Assembly (NCBI RefSeq): GCF_008831285.2
Contig: NC_045143.1
Coordinates: 1,337,503 to 1,401,502 of the forward strand
Origin: Nymphaea colorata
Taxonomy: Eukaryota; Streptophyta; Magnoliopsida; Nymphaeales; Nymphaeaceae
Length of the DNA: 64,000 nucleotides
Direction: 5' to 3'
The position numbers and the translations under genes were made by a program. This document shows positions 44,501 to 55,600 of the stretch, in pieces (positions within the stretch are counted from its first letter, which is position 1; the number at the start of each line of letters is the position of its first letter). A model generated the notes under the pieces. That model saw only the letters and a list, made by a program, of their open reading frames with translations. It was not told the DNA's origin and ran no database searches.

Positions 44501-47500
44501 TAAGCATCAAAATTTATTCGTTTTGAATGTTAGATTAATTAACTAAAAAACGAGTAGTTTGGGGGTGGGTAAAATTAGATCCTCGGTTGTCCTCAGACCT
44601 GGATTCAATTTGGTCACAGACCTATACACTGAAGCTGATCAATCATCAAGATTGCTATTTCGATCTCCTTTTTACTGGATACGACTGAATAATTCTGGAC
44701 TTGGATCAGTTTCGAAATAATACTGATCCAATATTGGCACGCCTCATCGCAATCTCAAACCAATCTGACTGGTCCTGTATTTCGTTCTGATCATATTCCT
44801 TTCCCAGGTTTTTGAGTGGTTATGGACTCACCGGCCCCCTTGCGGACTTCAGCAACCTGACTGCTCTTCAAATAATGTAAGTGATCACTTCTAGGGCCTT
44901 CTTTAGGGATGTCCTTCGTATATATGAAGTTGGTAATTATTTTTTATCTTGTTTGACAGTGACTTGCATAACAACAGCTTGAGTGGAAGCATTCACGAAT
45001 TCCTTGGGAAACTTCCCAATCTGAAGCGGTTGTAAGTACAGAGCAGCCCTATATTTCACGAAGTTATAGCTAGCTCTCCCTCTAAGATGTTTGTTTCCAA
45101 ATTTTTTGCAACTATTACAAGAGCTAAGGACTTAATTTGAACCTTACTCACCTGGTTTCAAATTTCAGCTGCTCACATGTGTATAATATACTGCAGAAAC
45201 TTGGCAGACAATCAATTTAATGGATCACTGCCGGCATCACTTATAACTAGCAATTCAATAGTGAACCTAAAGTACGCGATCATCTGATTCATTTCTTTTC
45301 AGTCTTTTGTCAGTGCCCCAGGTGACCTTCCAAATTTTCCGCTTGTAGCATTTCGGGCAACAATTTCTCAGGCAACTCAAGTGACTTTGCCGGCAGCGCA
45401 GAGAAGAAGGGCAATGTGGGTGTAATAGCTGGAGGAACCATTGGTTCGACCTTGTTCTTGTTGCTGTTGGTCATGCTTGCCATCTTCATTTTCAAGAAGC
45501 GGCCTGCCAATGCATCTGGTATAAGGCTTAGCTTGTCTTTTCCTCTCACTTTTCTAAAATTTCAGAAGATTGGATCTTATGTGTCTCCAAAAATCGGGTC
45601 GGAATATTGGATTTAAAATCATCGATCGCATTAAATTTTCAAGATATTATTGCCATCGAAACATCATGTGGATTTGGACAAGTTTTGGAGTTGCTCATAG
45701 CTTAAGTAACCAGATCCACAATTTCTCCTAGATCAGGTCGATCATGGGTGGCCTAAATGCCTAATAGGATCTCATGTTCCCGTGCTAAGTTTAACTCAAG
45801 AGCACGCAAATCGCACCTCCCCTGTTGGAATAAAAAAAACATTTCATGGGCATGTTTTAGATGTTGGACTTTTATTTATACACTAATCACTAACTCTATC
45901 AAAATTAATGTGCTAGCCAAGCCAAGGTCGGCTCTTCTAGAACCGGAGATCAAGCAGCATGGCTTCTCTCATGCTGAGATTGTGGAAATCACCAACAATT
46001 TTGAGAAAGTCCTTGGTGAAGGGGGATCTGGAAATGTCTACTATGGTCGACTTAGAAATGGGTCCGAAGTTGCTGTCAAGGTGCTAAAAGATACACTCTC
46101 ACAAGGAACCAAGGAGTTCGTAGCAGAGGTTTGTCTTCTTTTAAGTTATTAGACTCTCAGTTTATAATATACGTGTTCAACGACTATGAATTGTTTGCTA
46201 TCATTTTAGGCGAAGCTATTGATGACAGTTCACCACAGATTCTTAGTCTCCTTTGTTGGGTACTGTGAGGAAGGTGGAAATCTGATTCTTCTCTATGAAT
46301 ACATGGGTGGTGGGAATCTAAGGCAGCTGCTCTCAGGTAGGTCACATGGGCAACTAGTCCTATATATAACTATTCCAAATATTGGTGGCCCAATGATGTG
46401 GAGATACCATATCGTTATTGGATTTTAAAGGGGGTCATGAACTGCTTCATACCCATCTGTAAGCGTGATCAGTGACAATAATATGAGTAGGTCCTGCAAA
46501 AAGAAGTGACTGTTGTTAAGGAGTTTGCTGTTTCCATTAGCCAACAAGAAGTCAAGCCACCTTAACGGAGGGATTGACTTAAGACTCTTAAAATTAAGGA
46601 GGTCAAGTACGTAATGCTTGATTTTGCCTTTTTGGTTTTGGTAACCCCAGCTTGCCTTTGGAAAGAACAAAAAAAGAAAAAAAGAAAAAAAGAAAAAAGC
46701 ATTATTTTGATCAGTTTGATGAGAACATGATCAGAATAAAAATAACTTCAACCTAATAAGTGATTGAAGTTAACACTATATACCATGTTTTCTCTCTGGC
46801 AGGAAGGAGTAGCACATCTGCATTTATTACATGGGAGATCAGACTGAAGATCGCGCTGAGGGTTGCGACAGGTCCTAGTTCTCCATTATTTCCTCTGCAG
46901 ATCTCTCTTGTCTCATCAATTCCTTGGGGTTAATGGTCCTTTTTACAGAAACTGACCATATGTTTCTTGAGTGCAGGATTAGACTATTTACACTCGGGCT
47001 GTTATCCGCCTATCATTCATAGGGATGTGAAAACAACAAATATTCTTCTGAATGCAAAGATGGAAGCCAAAGTAGCAGATTTTGGACTGTCCAAATCTGG
47101 CCAAAAAGAGGAGGGGGCGGATCTACCAACTGTAGCCGTCAACCCACGCCGATATAGTTTTGGCCAACGGGACGATGTGACTCAGGTTTCCACTGCCGTT
47201 GCTGGCACACCCGGATATATTGATCCTGAGTACGTTTTTTCTTATATGCGAACATGAATCAGTTCATTCCATGTCAAAACAGAGTTCAAAATACAAAATT
47301 AATGTTCGAGGGAGAAACTAGTGTTTGGAAGCCAAAGGAATCAAAGATGGAATCCCTTTCATTGCAAAAAGGGAGAAAAAGTTTCACAATAATAAAGTTT
47401 GTGTGCTTGCAGGTACTACAGAACGAACCGGGTCACCCAGAAGAGCGACGTCTATAGCTTCGGTGTGGTTCTATTGGAGCTTATAACTGGACGTCCTCCA

Positions 47501-47842
47501 ATATTTGCCGAGCCTGGAGAGCGTTTTCATATAATTGGATGGGTCACACCAAGAATAGCTAGACGGGAAATCCACAGTATTGCGGATCCTAAACTGAATG
47601 GGCAATACAATGTAAATTCCATGTGGAAAGTTGCAGATGTAGCACTCTCGTGCACCTCCGAAACTTCTGATAGGAGGCCTAGCATGATCGATGTGGTGAA
47701 CCAACTGAACGAGGCCCTCGAGGTAGAGACTTCTTATCAACAGCTGACCGATACCCCATCTTCAGAGGTTCGAAGTTCACCAACCTTTTATGAATTTTCT
47801 AGCTCATCTCTATCTAGTTCGTATCTACCATCAGCCAGATAG
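41574..47842 (+). CDS. RLK-D: malectin-like LRR receptor kinase, complete
   Basis: Exons: 41574-41643, 42100-42631, 43074-43552, 43634-43766, 44808-44876, 44960-45031, 45197-45271, 45349-45518, 45917-46128, 46210-46336, 46803-46871, 46977-47229, 47413-47842; 896 residues with no stop. The start ATG gives MANCRRLLL and a 23-residue signal peptide ending AFAQ. Domains follow the array plan: malectin-like, GDPC, three LRRs, transmembrane helix, then an RD kinase with [17 protein letters not shown] and DFG. It shares with C the 21-residue activation-loop insertion (47108-47170) and most intron sequence; it is also close to F. Intron 3 (43553-43633) is 81 bp, a multiple of three and stop-free. A 198-bp mobile insertion sits in its 3' flank. 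AATAAA is at 47935. Confidence 0.95.
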
Positions 47843-47991
47843 CCTTCCACAAAAAAAATGTCCCGCATTTGTAAGGGGAATCAGCAGGCAAACAGGTCTC
47901 CTTGGTGTTTATATGATGGAAACTCGTTTTGTGTAATAAACGATTATTTCTTGCTTCTGTTTCCACGAACAAGCTCAAAAGTGACTGAGCA

Positions 47992-48189
47992 TAGGGCCTG
48001 ACGCAGGGAGAAGACAACCTAAGTCATGGCCCCACCCCAGCCAATTGAAAAAAGAAAATCTACATTGAACAAATTAAAAAATTTTAATTGCACCATGTAT
48101 TGTTTCAATTTAAATTCAGTTTGGCCCTATCCAAATCGAGAGGTTGAGCTGTTCGGTCCACCCCTAAAGAAAATCTTAGCTCCGCCCTT
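47992..48189. mobile_element. Small DNA insertion in the 3' UTR of RLK-D
   Basis: Compared with RLK-C, where GACTGAGCAATGAAC is continuous, D has 198 extra bp flanked by AGCA on both sides (47988-47991 and 48190-48193). The insert starts TAGGGCCTGACGCAGG and ends GCTCCGCCCTT. The short inverted AGGGC ends and the CTCCGCCC terminus resemble common plant non-autonomous DNA transposons. A related insert is in RLK-F intron 1. The superfamily is uncertain. Confidence 0.75.
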
Positions 48190-48193
48190 AGCA

Positions 48194-48497
48194 ATGAACA
48201 TTTTAGTTACATGAGGCATGGAATAATAGTACACAGTACTCTTTCTTCTTTTACATTCTCCTCTTTTACATTCTCCTCTGTCAATCATCGTGCTCATGAG
48301 TTGAAGCTATGAGTTGACCTTACATACAAGGGACTGGCTCTTGTGTTCTATGAGGAGTATTTTTGCAACTCTAAGTCACCTAAATCTTCCAGCCAAAACG
48401 TGTAGGTAATCAGACCATGTTGCCTTCTTCTTTGTGGGTGCATTTTTCAAACCAAGCTCTGAAATCCATAATTTTAGTTAAGGATCCGTTATTAGCT
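48194..48497. other. 3' flank of RLK-D
   Basis: Continues the C-like 3' flank for about 100 bp, then unique spacer with no gene. Confidence 0.5.
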
Positions 48498-48900
48498 GTG
48501 ATGAAATAAACAAACCAACTGAAGGAGGCCATGGAGGCAGAGACTTACTACCTCAGTTACAGAGTTCAACATTCATTATCATGCTCTTGTTAAATTTCCA
48601 GTTCATTTCTATCAGCTTCACTTTTACCACCAGAAAGCCTTCCATAAAAAATGTCCTGTACTTATGAGGGGGTTCAGCAGGCAAATTATGGGGCCTAATT
48701 GGTGTCTACATATGATGTAAGTTTGTCTTATGAAATGACCATCTACTTCTTGCTTCTTTTTCCGTAAACAAGCTCAAAAGTGTCTCAGCAACGAACATTT
48801 TAGTTATATGGGGCTAATTGGAATGGTTCATACTCGTTCTTCTTCCCATTTTTTATTCTACTTTCTCCTGTGAAAATTGTTTCTTAACGGAAATAAAAGG
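48498..48900 (+). pseudogene. RLK relic: end of last exon plus 3' UTR
   Basis: About 48510-48535 corresponds to the conserved NQLKEA(M/L)E segment near the kinase C-terminus, followed by a degraded Ser-rich tail and the LPP-like end near 48630. The 3' UTR that follows (AAAATGTCC, CAGCAGGCAAA, AACAAGCTCAAAAGTG) matches those of C and D. Upstream exons are absent. It marks an RLK copy lost between D and E. Confidence 0.8.
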
Positions 48901-49837
48901 GTAGTTTTACTTGGATTAGGGAGAGAAATAGGTCAACAGAGTGTGGACGTGCTTATGAAAGGGAAAGAACTTGAAAACTCAATGTTTCTCAAATCGAACC
49001 AAAGGAGAAAAAAAGCAATGGAATATAGACACGGTTTAATTCCTCCCATTTCCACTCGTTCATGTATGAAAAAGAAGAGCCATATGATGACAAAAGAGCA
49101 GGCATATAGGAAGCTAGGTTTTCTTTTCGATCTGCAGTCCCCGGTAAAATACATCAAAACTTTTCTAGTCACTGAATGCCTCCTAAATTAGAAGCGACTA
49201 AGTTTAATAACATAATCTGCGACGATGTAGTCGAGTACTTATTTTTTATGTAAAAATAAATACTTTCGCTAGGTAACATTCAAATAATAATTTTATTATC
49301 CAAATAATCAAATTTTTATTTATAAACATAAAATGAAAAAATTGCTTTTGTTTTATGTATTAATAAAATTGACCATAAAAAGGTAGCTAGTTTTGCTAAA
49401 AGTATATAGCCTGTTCCGGATATGCATTTGATATACATACATAACAATTTCGTTAAATTCGATAATAAAAAATTATTTATGCGAAAATCAAGAAGCATGT
49501 TTAGAAGGCAAAAGAGAGAGTGGGAATACTAAAATTTCATTTATACGCTGCATGTACCTAAATATTGAACTTATTATTAATTTTTTTCTGGCATACGTAA
49601 ATTTTGTTCAATTAAATAACAGAATTTTACCATTAGTCGTGATTTGTGATTTTGCCTTCTATTCTGAGATTAGTTAGCCCATCCTGCGACAATCGTGAAG
49701 CAAAATGAAAACTGAAAATCGAAAAATGAAACCTGAAAATCTTCTTCATACCCAAAATCCGGAAACAGCCGATATTAATCTTGAATCAGATTAGCCTTTC
49801 CAAAAAATGTGTCACTGCCTGTTTCCTGAACTGTCGT
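48901..49837. other. Spacer with the recurrent intergenic module
   Basis: About 49140-49640 matches 25500-26050 and 58680-59310 (ATGCCTCCTAAA, TTTTCGCTAG and GATAATAAAAAATTA-like phrases). The 104-codon frame at 48877-49191 has no recognisable domain. No gene is called. Confidence 0.55.
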
Positions 49838-51940
49838 AACGCTCAAGTGTAAAATGTGAAAATAGCAAGATCTAGAGACAACTGAACAAAAGATGAGTTT
49901 TTCTGTAGTTGACTTGGTTCGTGGCTGAAATCTACTATAAGCAGATAAAGCAAGCCAAGACACTTCAAAACCGTTGAAGATCGGATTTCTTATGCCAATC
50001 CTAATCTATGACACTTTCCAAATTATGCATCACCATCTGTAAAGCTTTAATGTTGTGACTCTCTATCTAGTCATTTATGTATAGCCTTTTGGGGAGGTTT
50101 GAGAATCAATACAGAAAACTGCCTGTGTATTCTAATTTGGCTCCCTTCGCATGGTATCAGACCCTCCAACACACGAGAAACGAAACTGTTTTCCTTCAAC
50201 ATCCAGTCTTACTTCCATGGCAGCACCTAACCCTTTCATGATCCAATGGGATGCCGTAGCCTTTCTGGCCACGGTAAAGCTAAACCAAGACAACTACCTT
50301 CTGTGGAGATGTCAACAAGAATCAATCATGCGGAGCCAAGATGTTTTCATGTATGTTGATGGCAGCGTTGTTGCTCCACCAGAATTTGTCAAGGAAACAG
50401 AAGGCGTTGAGAAGCCCAATCCCCGAGTATCAAACATGGAGAAGAAATGACCAGCTAGTATTAAGCTGGGTCATGGCGACCATATCTGAGGATGCGCTTC
50501 TGCAAATTATAGGAGCTAAGATAGCCAAGAAAGCTTGGGAGGATCTAAGGAGAGCCTACAGATTTCATTCACCAATGCGCATTATGCTACTGAAGAAAGA
50601 ACTGTACCTCATCAAGAAGGAATCGAGGGACATGGTAACGTACCTAGATCGCATTATGTTTTTAGCTAATGCTTTGGCTGCTGCTGAATGTCATGTTGCA
50701 GACGAAGAACTAATTCAGATTACATTGAACGGCCTTCCAAGTGGCTATGAAAATCTGATTAAGTCAGTGAGCACTAGTTCGTCGAATACAATCTCGAGGT
50801 TTCCAGAACTTTATATGCTCCTTTGGGATCAAGAAAAGGTGGTAGAAGCCATGCAGCCCAAGACGACATCCACAGATAACAACTCACAAGTAAAACTTTT
50901 CGTCGACCATGGCAGAGGACGAGACAGATCCTTCTACCATGGTGGACGAGACAGAGATTATGGTCGTTCAAATCAAAATGGCACCGACAGTGAAGCCAAT
51001 AACAATAACAACATTAACACCACTGTTGCAAGAAACAGAAAGAGTCCTATAGTTTGTCAGTACTGTGATCGCAAGGGACATGCAGCCAAGGATTGCTGGG
51101 ATATCCTGAGGGCCATCTATAAATAGGCACAAGAAGAGAGTAATGGGTACTCGGAGTTAAGTGTGTCTCACCACATCATCTTTAACAACTGCAACGTTTC
51201 CTCCTGTAACATAAATTTTAGTGTTATCAAAGGAGACCTATTTTCTTCCAAAATGCCTTTCTGATCTGACATTCTTGCTTTCTTTTCGGGGCACCTTTGC
51301 TTGACAAAGCGTCCAAAGAAGTTTAGGAGTTGATTCTAGATAACAGCTGCTTAGAGAAAGAAATTACAGAAATTTTAGGAAGGGCATGTTACGCATTGAA
51401 GGTTTAGGAGCCACCACCACCGCCACAGCCGCCGGGGTCACCTCCACGGCTCCCATGTGGAGAGAAATGATTCATGACACCATTAGAGAAGAGAAGTCCT
51501 GTACAAATGGCATACAAGCATGTGGGAGAAGGCATCAATGGCAGCAGCTCAGCTCCCTCTGCATCTAAGTCTACAACTTCCATTTCCTTGAGTGGAAGTC
51601 ATTCTTCGATTCGTAGGGCCATTATAGGTCACTGTCCTCCTCCCTGAAGCCTTCACATAGTTTCCACCTTGTTGATTGACCGGCCATGTCGATGGAAAGT
51701 CACAGTTTGTAACATCTAACACATGGTGCTCTCGTTGTTGCACCTTATGATTAAGACGAGTTACTTGTTCATGGGTGGCCCTTTCCTTTGTACTTGTTCA
51801 TGGCTATAACATTAAACTAACTGTTAATCATTTGATGGTCCTTAACCATAGTTGTGGAATTTAGTCTAAGGACCAACCCTGCTTAATTTCTCGTATCCTT
51901 GAACAGTGTTCTGTTTATAATTTTACAACAGCAGGGGATC
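49838..51940 (+). pseudogene. SHG1-like pseudogene interrupted by a retroelement remnant
   Basis: Left part (49838-49937) matches SHG1 intron 1 near 24010-24090, including GACTTGGTTCGTGGCTGAAATCT-like sequence. Right part (from about 51185) matches the end of intron 2, exon 3 and 3' UTR. Exon 3 homology (about 51288-51620) reads PLLDKASKEV, then a TAG at 51324-51326 where the intact gene has Trp, then ELILDNS and a frame-shifted, shortened Pro region and Ser-rich end. Exon 2 is missing: everything equivalent to about 24094-24430 is absent and the retroelement stands in its place. Exon 1 was not found. Confidence 0.85.
49938..51184 (+). mobile_element. Ty1/copia-type LTR retrotransposon remnant (LTR end, primer site, gag)
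   Basis: A fossil, broken and partial. A TGGTATCAGA primer-binding site (complement of initiator Met tRNA, typical of plant copia elements) lies at about 50153-50162, directly after a sequence ending CA that should be the 5' LTR end. Downstream about 50218-51126 is gag-like: a UBN2-type region (NYLLWRCQ, NGLPSGYENL) and a CX2CX4HX4C zinc knuckle (CQYCDRKGHAAKDC). No protease, integrase or reverse transcriptase part and no 3' LTR were recognised. It inserted into, or replaced part of, an SHG1-like copy. Age cannot be estimated with only one LTR. Confidence 0.85.
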
Positions 51941-52553
51941 CCCCGTTTGCGTATAACCAACTTCCGGAATAAAGAATCATGAATATTTGATGCTGTGTCA
52001 AAGCCAAACATACACCCTTTAAAAGAGAAAAACGCACCAGGATCCTCCGTTTCTTGTTTGATTGCATCCTTAAGAATGAGGCTGATCTGCTGAAAAAAGA
52101 AAACCAAAACCCCTGTTTGTGGACAGGTTTCTCTACCATATAAGTACGCCATAAATTACCCAGTCTTTTGCGTGCATTATTTGGAAGACTATGTCATAGC
52201 CTACCTCTCAGTACAATAAGGACCGCATCAAATTTCTGAGCAGAACAAGTGGTTAAGACATTGACAACTTATAAACAGTTGCACAAAGAAAATGCAAATA
52301 AATGCAAAAGTCAAATTATTTGTCATTGATTCCCCACGGAACCAACTGCAAATAAGAAAAGAAAAATAAACATATGTATCTAGAATCAACTGGCCTTGAG
52401 CGCGTCAAGGGGCGGACCGAAGGCGGCTGCTGCCCGCTTCCATCAACTTGCCTTGAGCAAACAGCCATTTCCTTGCACCAGCCTTTCTTCCTCCACAAAT
52501 TCTTGAATTTGGAAGCTCCGTTCCTCCCTCTCTCTCCCTCCCTCCCTCTTCAC
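51941..52553. other. Spacer and promoter region of RLK-E
   Basis: No gene on either strand. The right end is pyrimidine-rich (CTCCCTCCCTCC), common before plant core promoters. Confidence 0.5.
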
Positions 52554-52560
52554 TATATAA
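52554..52560 (+). promoter_or_regulatory. TATA box for RLK-E
   Basis: TATATAA lies 92 bp before the ATG at 52652, after a long pyrimidine tract. Position and context fit a core promoter with a leader of about 60 bases. Confidence 0.6.
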
Positions 52561-52651
52561 AATATTTGTGAGACTCAGCCTGCACTCTCTCCTGCATCTG
52601 AATGTTGAGGGCAGAACAGCCAAGAAGTGCAGGGATTTTGGTCAACTGATC

Positions 52652-55600
52652 ATGGCGAACTGCATGAGAGGATTGCTGCCTCTGTTGCTGGCGCTTTATG
52701 CTTTCTCTGCATCTGCTCAGCGTAAGCGCCTTCTCCTTCGTTTCTCTTCGTCGTCCTCTTGTGTTGGACTGCCTGTGGAGTCCGAGAAAAAGTTCAAATA
52801 TTTTTTTTTTTTACAATTTTTTCAGGGGTTTGTTAACATCTTTCTCCATTCACCAGTAATAATTTTGGCGGGTATAAACAGTTTTCATTCTTAACATTTC
52901 TCACTTATTCTTCGATGATGTATATACTTCATTGATATCACCGAATCACCTTAATCAAAAAGTACGAATGCAGCAGTATTATATCATTCAGCAGTTCATT
53001 CAGTTGCATTTCTCTGCCGCAGTCCCTGTGAACGTGGATTGCGGAACAAGCGTCGACGTTGTGGGCTTCAATGGCATGTCATGGGTCGGCGATGACCGCT
53101 ACGTGCGTTCAGGCCGACCGGGGACGGTGCGGAACGACGACAGACTCATCTCACCACTCACCACTCTCCGGTACTTCCCTGATCAGAGAAAGAAGAACTG
53201 CTACTCCTTTCCTGGCGTGGGCCAAGGCATCAAGATCCTTGTTCGCGCTTGGTTTGTCTACGGCAACTACGACGGCCTGTCGTTGCCACGGACGTTCAAT
53301 CTTCTTTTCAACGGAAACTTTTGGGGAACGGTTAACGTAACCAGCACGAGTTTCTATGATGATCAATTGTTTGAGATGATATACATCACCAAAGCGGATG
53401 ATGTAAGCATCTGTTTGGCTCGAATTCGAACAAATCCTAATGACGTTCCCTTCATCAACTCGCTTGAAATAAAGCAGCTGGACCAACCCATGTATCAAGA
53501 CATGGACACCAACCGTCCTTTGTACGTTAAGGGCAGATATGCCTATGCGTCGTCCAATCCTATCAGGTAAAGTTCTCGAATGTGAAAGAGAGGGGTAGTA
53601 CTAGTGAGTACCAAACGACAAGCTTTTAAATTCATGTTTTTTTCTGACAGCAGTCGACCCATGCCGAACCTAATGCCAGCTACCTCGGTGAGCTCGGAAT
53701 TGACATCGCCAAACTTAGGTCGTAAATGTTGATGTCCGAGCGATGCAATTATAAACCAATCAAGTATTGGATCCCTCTTGTTACTTAGGCTCATTAAACA
53801 CCAGAAAGCTACACCCCAACTCCCAACAACGTATCAGACTCGATCTCGGTCCCTGTCTAAGCTGTCTGTTAATTCAAGATTTGCAGCCAGGAAATCCTTA
53901 AGCTGAACTGAGAATGTTGCTCATCGCCTTCCTTTTATTTTTGGGTTTTTCTTTTCTCTTATCAGGTATCCAGACGATGGCTATGATCGCATCTGGAGAC
54001 GTTTTACTAATTATGCAAGTTTCGGGTTAAGCCCCCTAAACGGAGATGGCTCTAACCCTACGATAAGCGTAACGGATAAACCACCAGCTGCTGTTCTTCG
54101 GCAGGCAATCACGACCTCCTCGACTCTAGCATCTAACCTGACCATTCCTACCCTCATTGACTCGCCGTTACCCGTGCCTCATTACGTCACCTTCTATTTC
54201 GTGGAAGTGTCGCCGGTCAACACCACCCGATCGTTCGACATCTTCTTGGACAACCAGAAATTCTATTCCAAGACGATTGATGTTTCAAACGGGAACGCGC
54301 AAGAGATTTACCATCCTAAAATTGCTCTGTCAACTAGTTCAACCTTCACACTTGTGAGAACCGATGGCTCCTCTCTGCCTCCTCTAATCAATGCGGCTGA
54401 ATTCTTTATGCTCGGTGAACAATGGCTGGCCCTTGGTACTGAGACTTCAGATGGTATGTCCTCTCTCCTTTGTAATTGTCTGTCTGAGCTCTGTTTGTCC
54501 AGTCCCAACATCCTGTTGGAACCAATTTATGCAATATTGAACTTACCATCTCTCTCTCTCTCTCTCTCAACTCATCTCTTACCTCTTTGGATGTTGGTGT
54601 TGGTTTCAGTGAAGGCGTTGAGTGAGCTTCAGAAGAATTATGTGCAACTCCAGCAATGGAGCGGAGATCCTTGCCTTCCCGTCGGATATGCCTGGGAGTG
54701 GCTCAACTGCAGCTCTGATTCCACTCCTCGAGTTACTGCCCTGTAAGTTTTATTGTTATCTTCTCATAAAGCTTTAAGAGGGCATTACTTCATAAAAAAA
54801 TATATTTTTAAAATGTGCACATGTTCCGAATAATCATGCTTACTCTGAAGGCTTTTAGAAATGCATCACTTGATGCAACGCTGAAAATGCTTCTCAAGGG
54901 CCAGGAGGTCATTGGCCCAAACTGAACACCCTTTGGTCCCAAGAATGGCATGCACCCGCCGCTGCAAAGTCACACAAATCACTTTGGATCTCGGACTTGA
55001 ATTTACCTTTTTGACAAAACCATACACCGAAGCTGAATCAGATTACTGTTTGACTCTTCTTTCAAGATCCCACGAAAATGGTTCCCAATTTGGGTTGGTT
55101 TCAAATAGCAGACATCACTCATCGGAATTAGCTGAAATCAGTCAGACTGGTCCTGTCTTTTATTCTGATACTCTTTTCTCACTGCAGGTATCTGAGTGGT
55201 CATGGACTCACCGGCCCCCTTGTGGATTTCAGTAATTTGACTGCTCTTCAGACGATGTAAGTGATCACTTTGGTGCCTTTTTAAGGACTTGAATAACATA
55301 TATAAATTTATATGGTAATTGTTTTTCTTGTTTGATAGTGACTTGCAGAACAACAGCCTGAGTGGAAGCATTCCTGAATTCCTTGGGAATCTTCCCAATC
55401 TGAAGCAGTTGTAAGTACAGATCGTGTGGTTTTCACCAGGATATAGTTTTGAGAAGCTTGTTTGTATAATTGTTGCAATTGCGGCAAAAAGCTAACAGTT
55501 TTATTTGCACCCGATTAATCTTGCATCGAATTTCAGCTGCTTATAAGTGCATAATATGCTGCAGAAACTTGGCTGACAATCAATTTAATGGATCACTGCC

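Noticed and set aside
53151-53498. Long minus-strand frames opposite exon 2 of the RLK genes (also 11621-12070, 30449-30829, 42087-42455 and 62186-62785)
   Set aside because: They recur only opposite the same exon in each paralogue and show no known domain, so they are shadows of the conserved coding strand.
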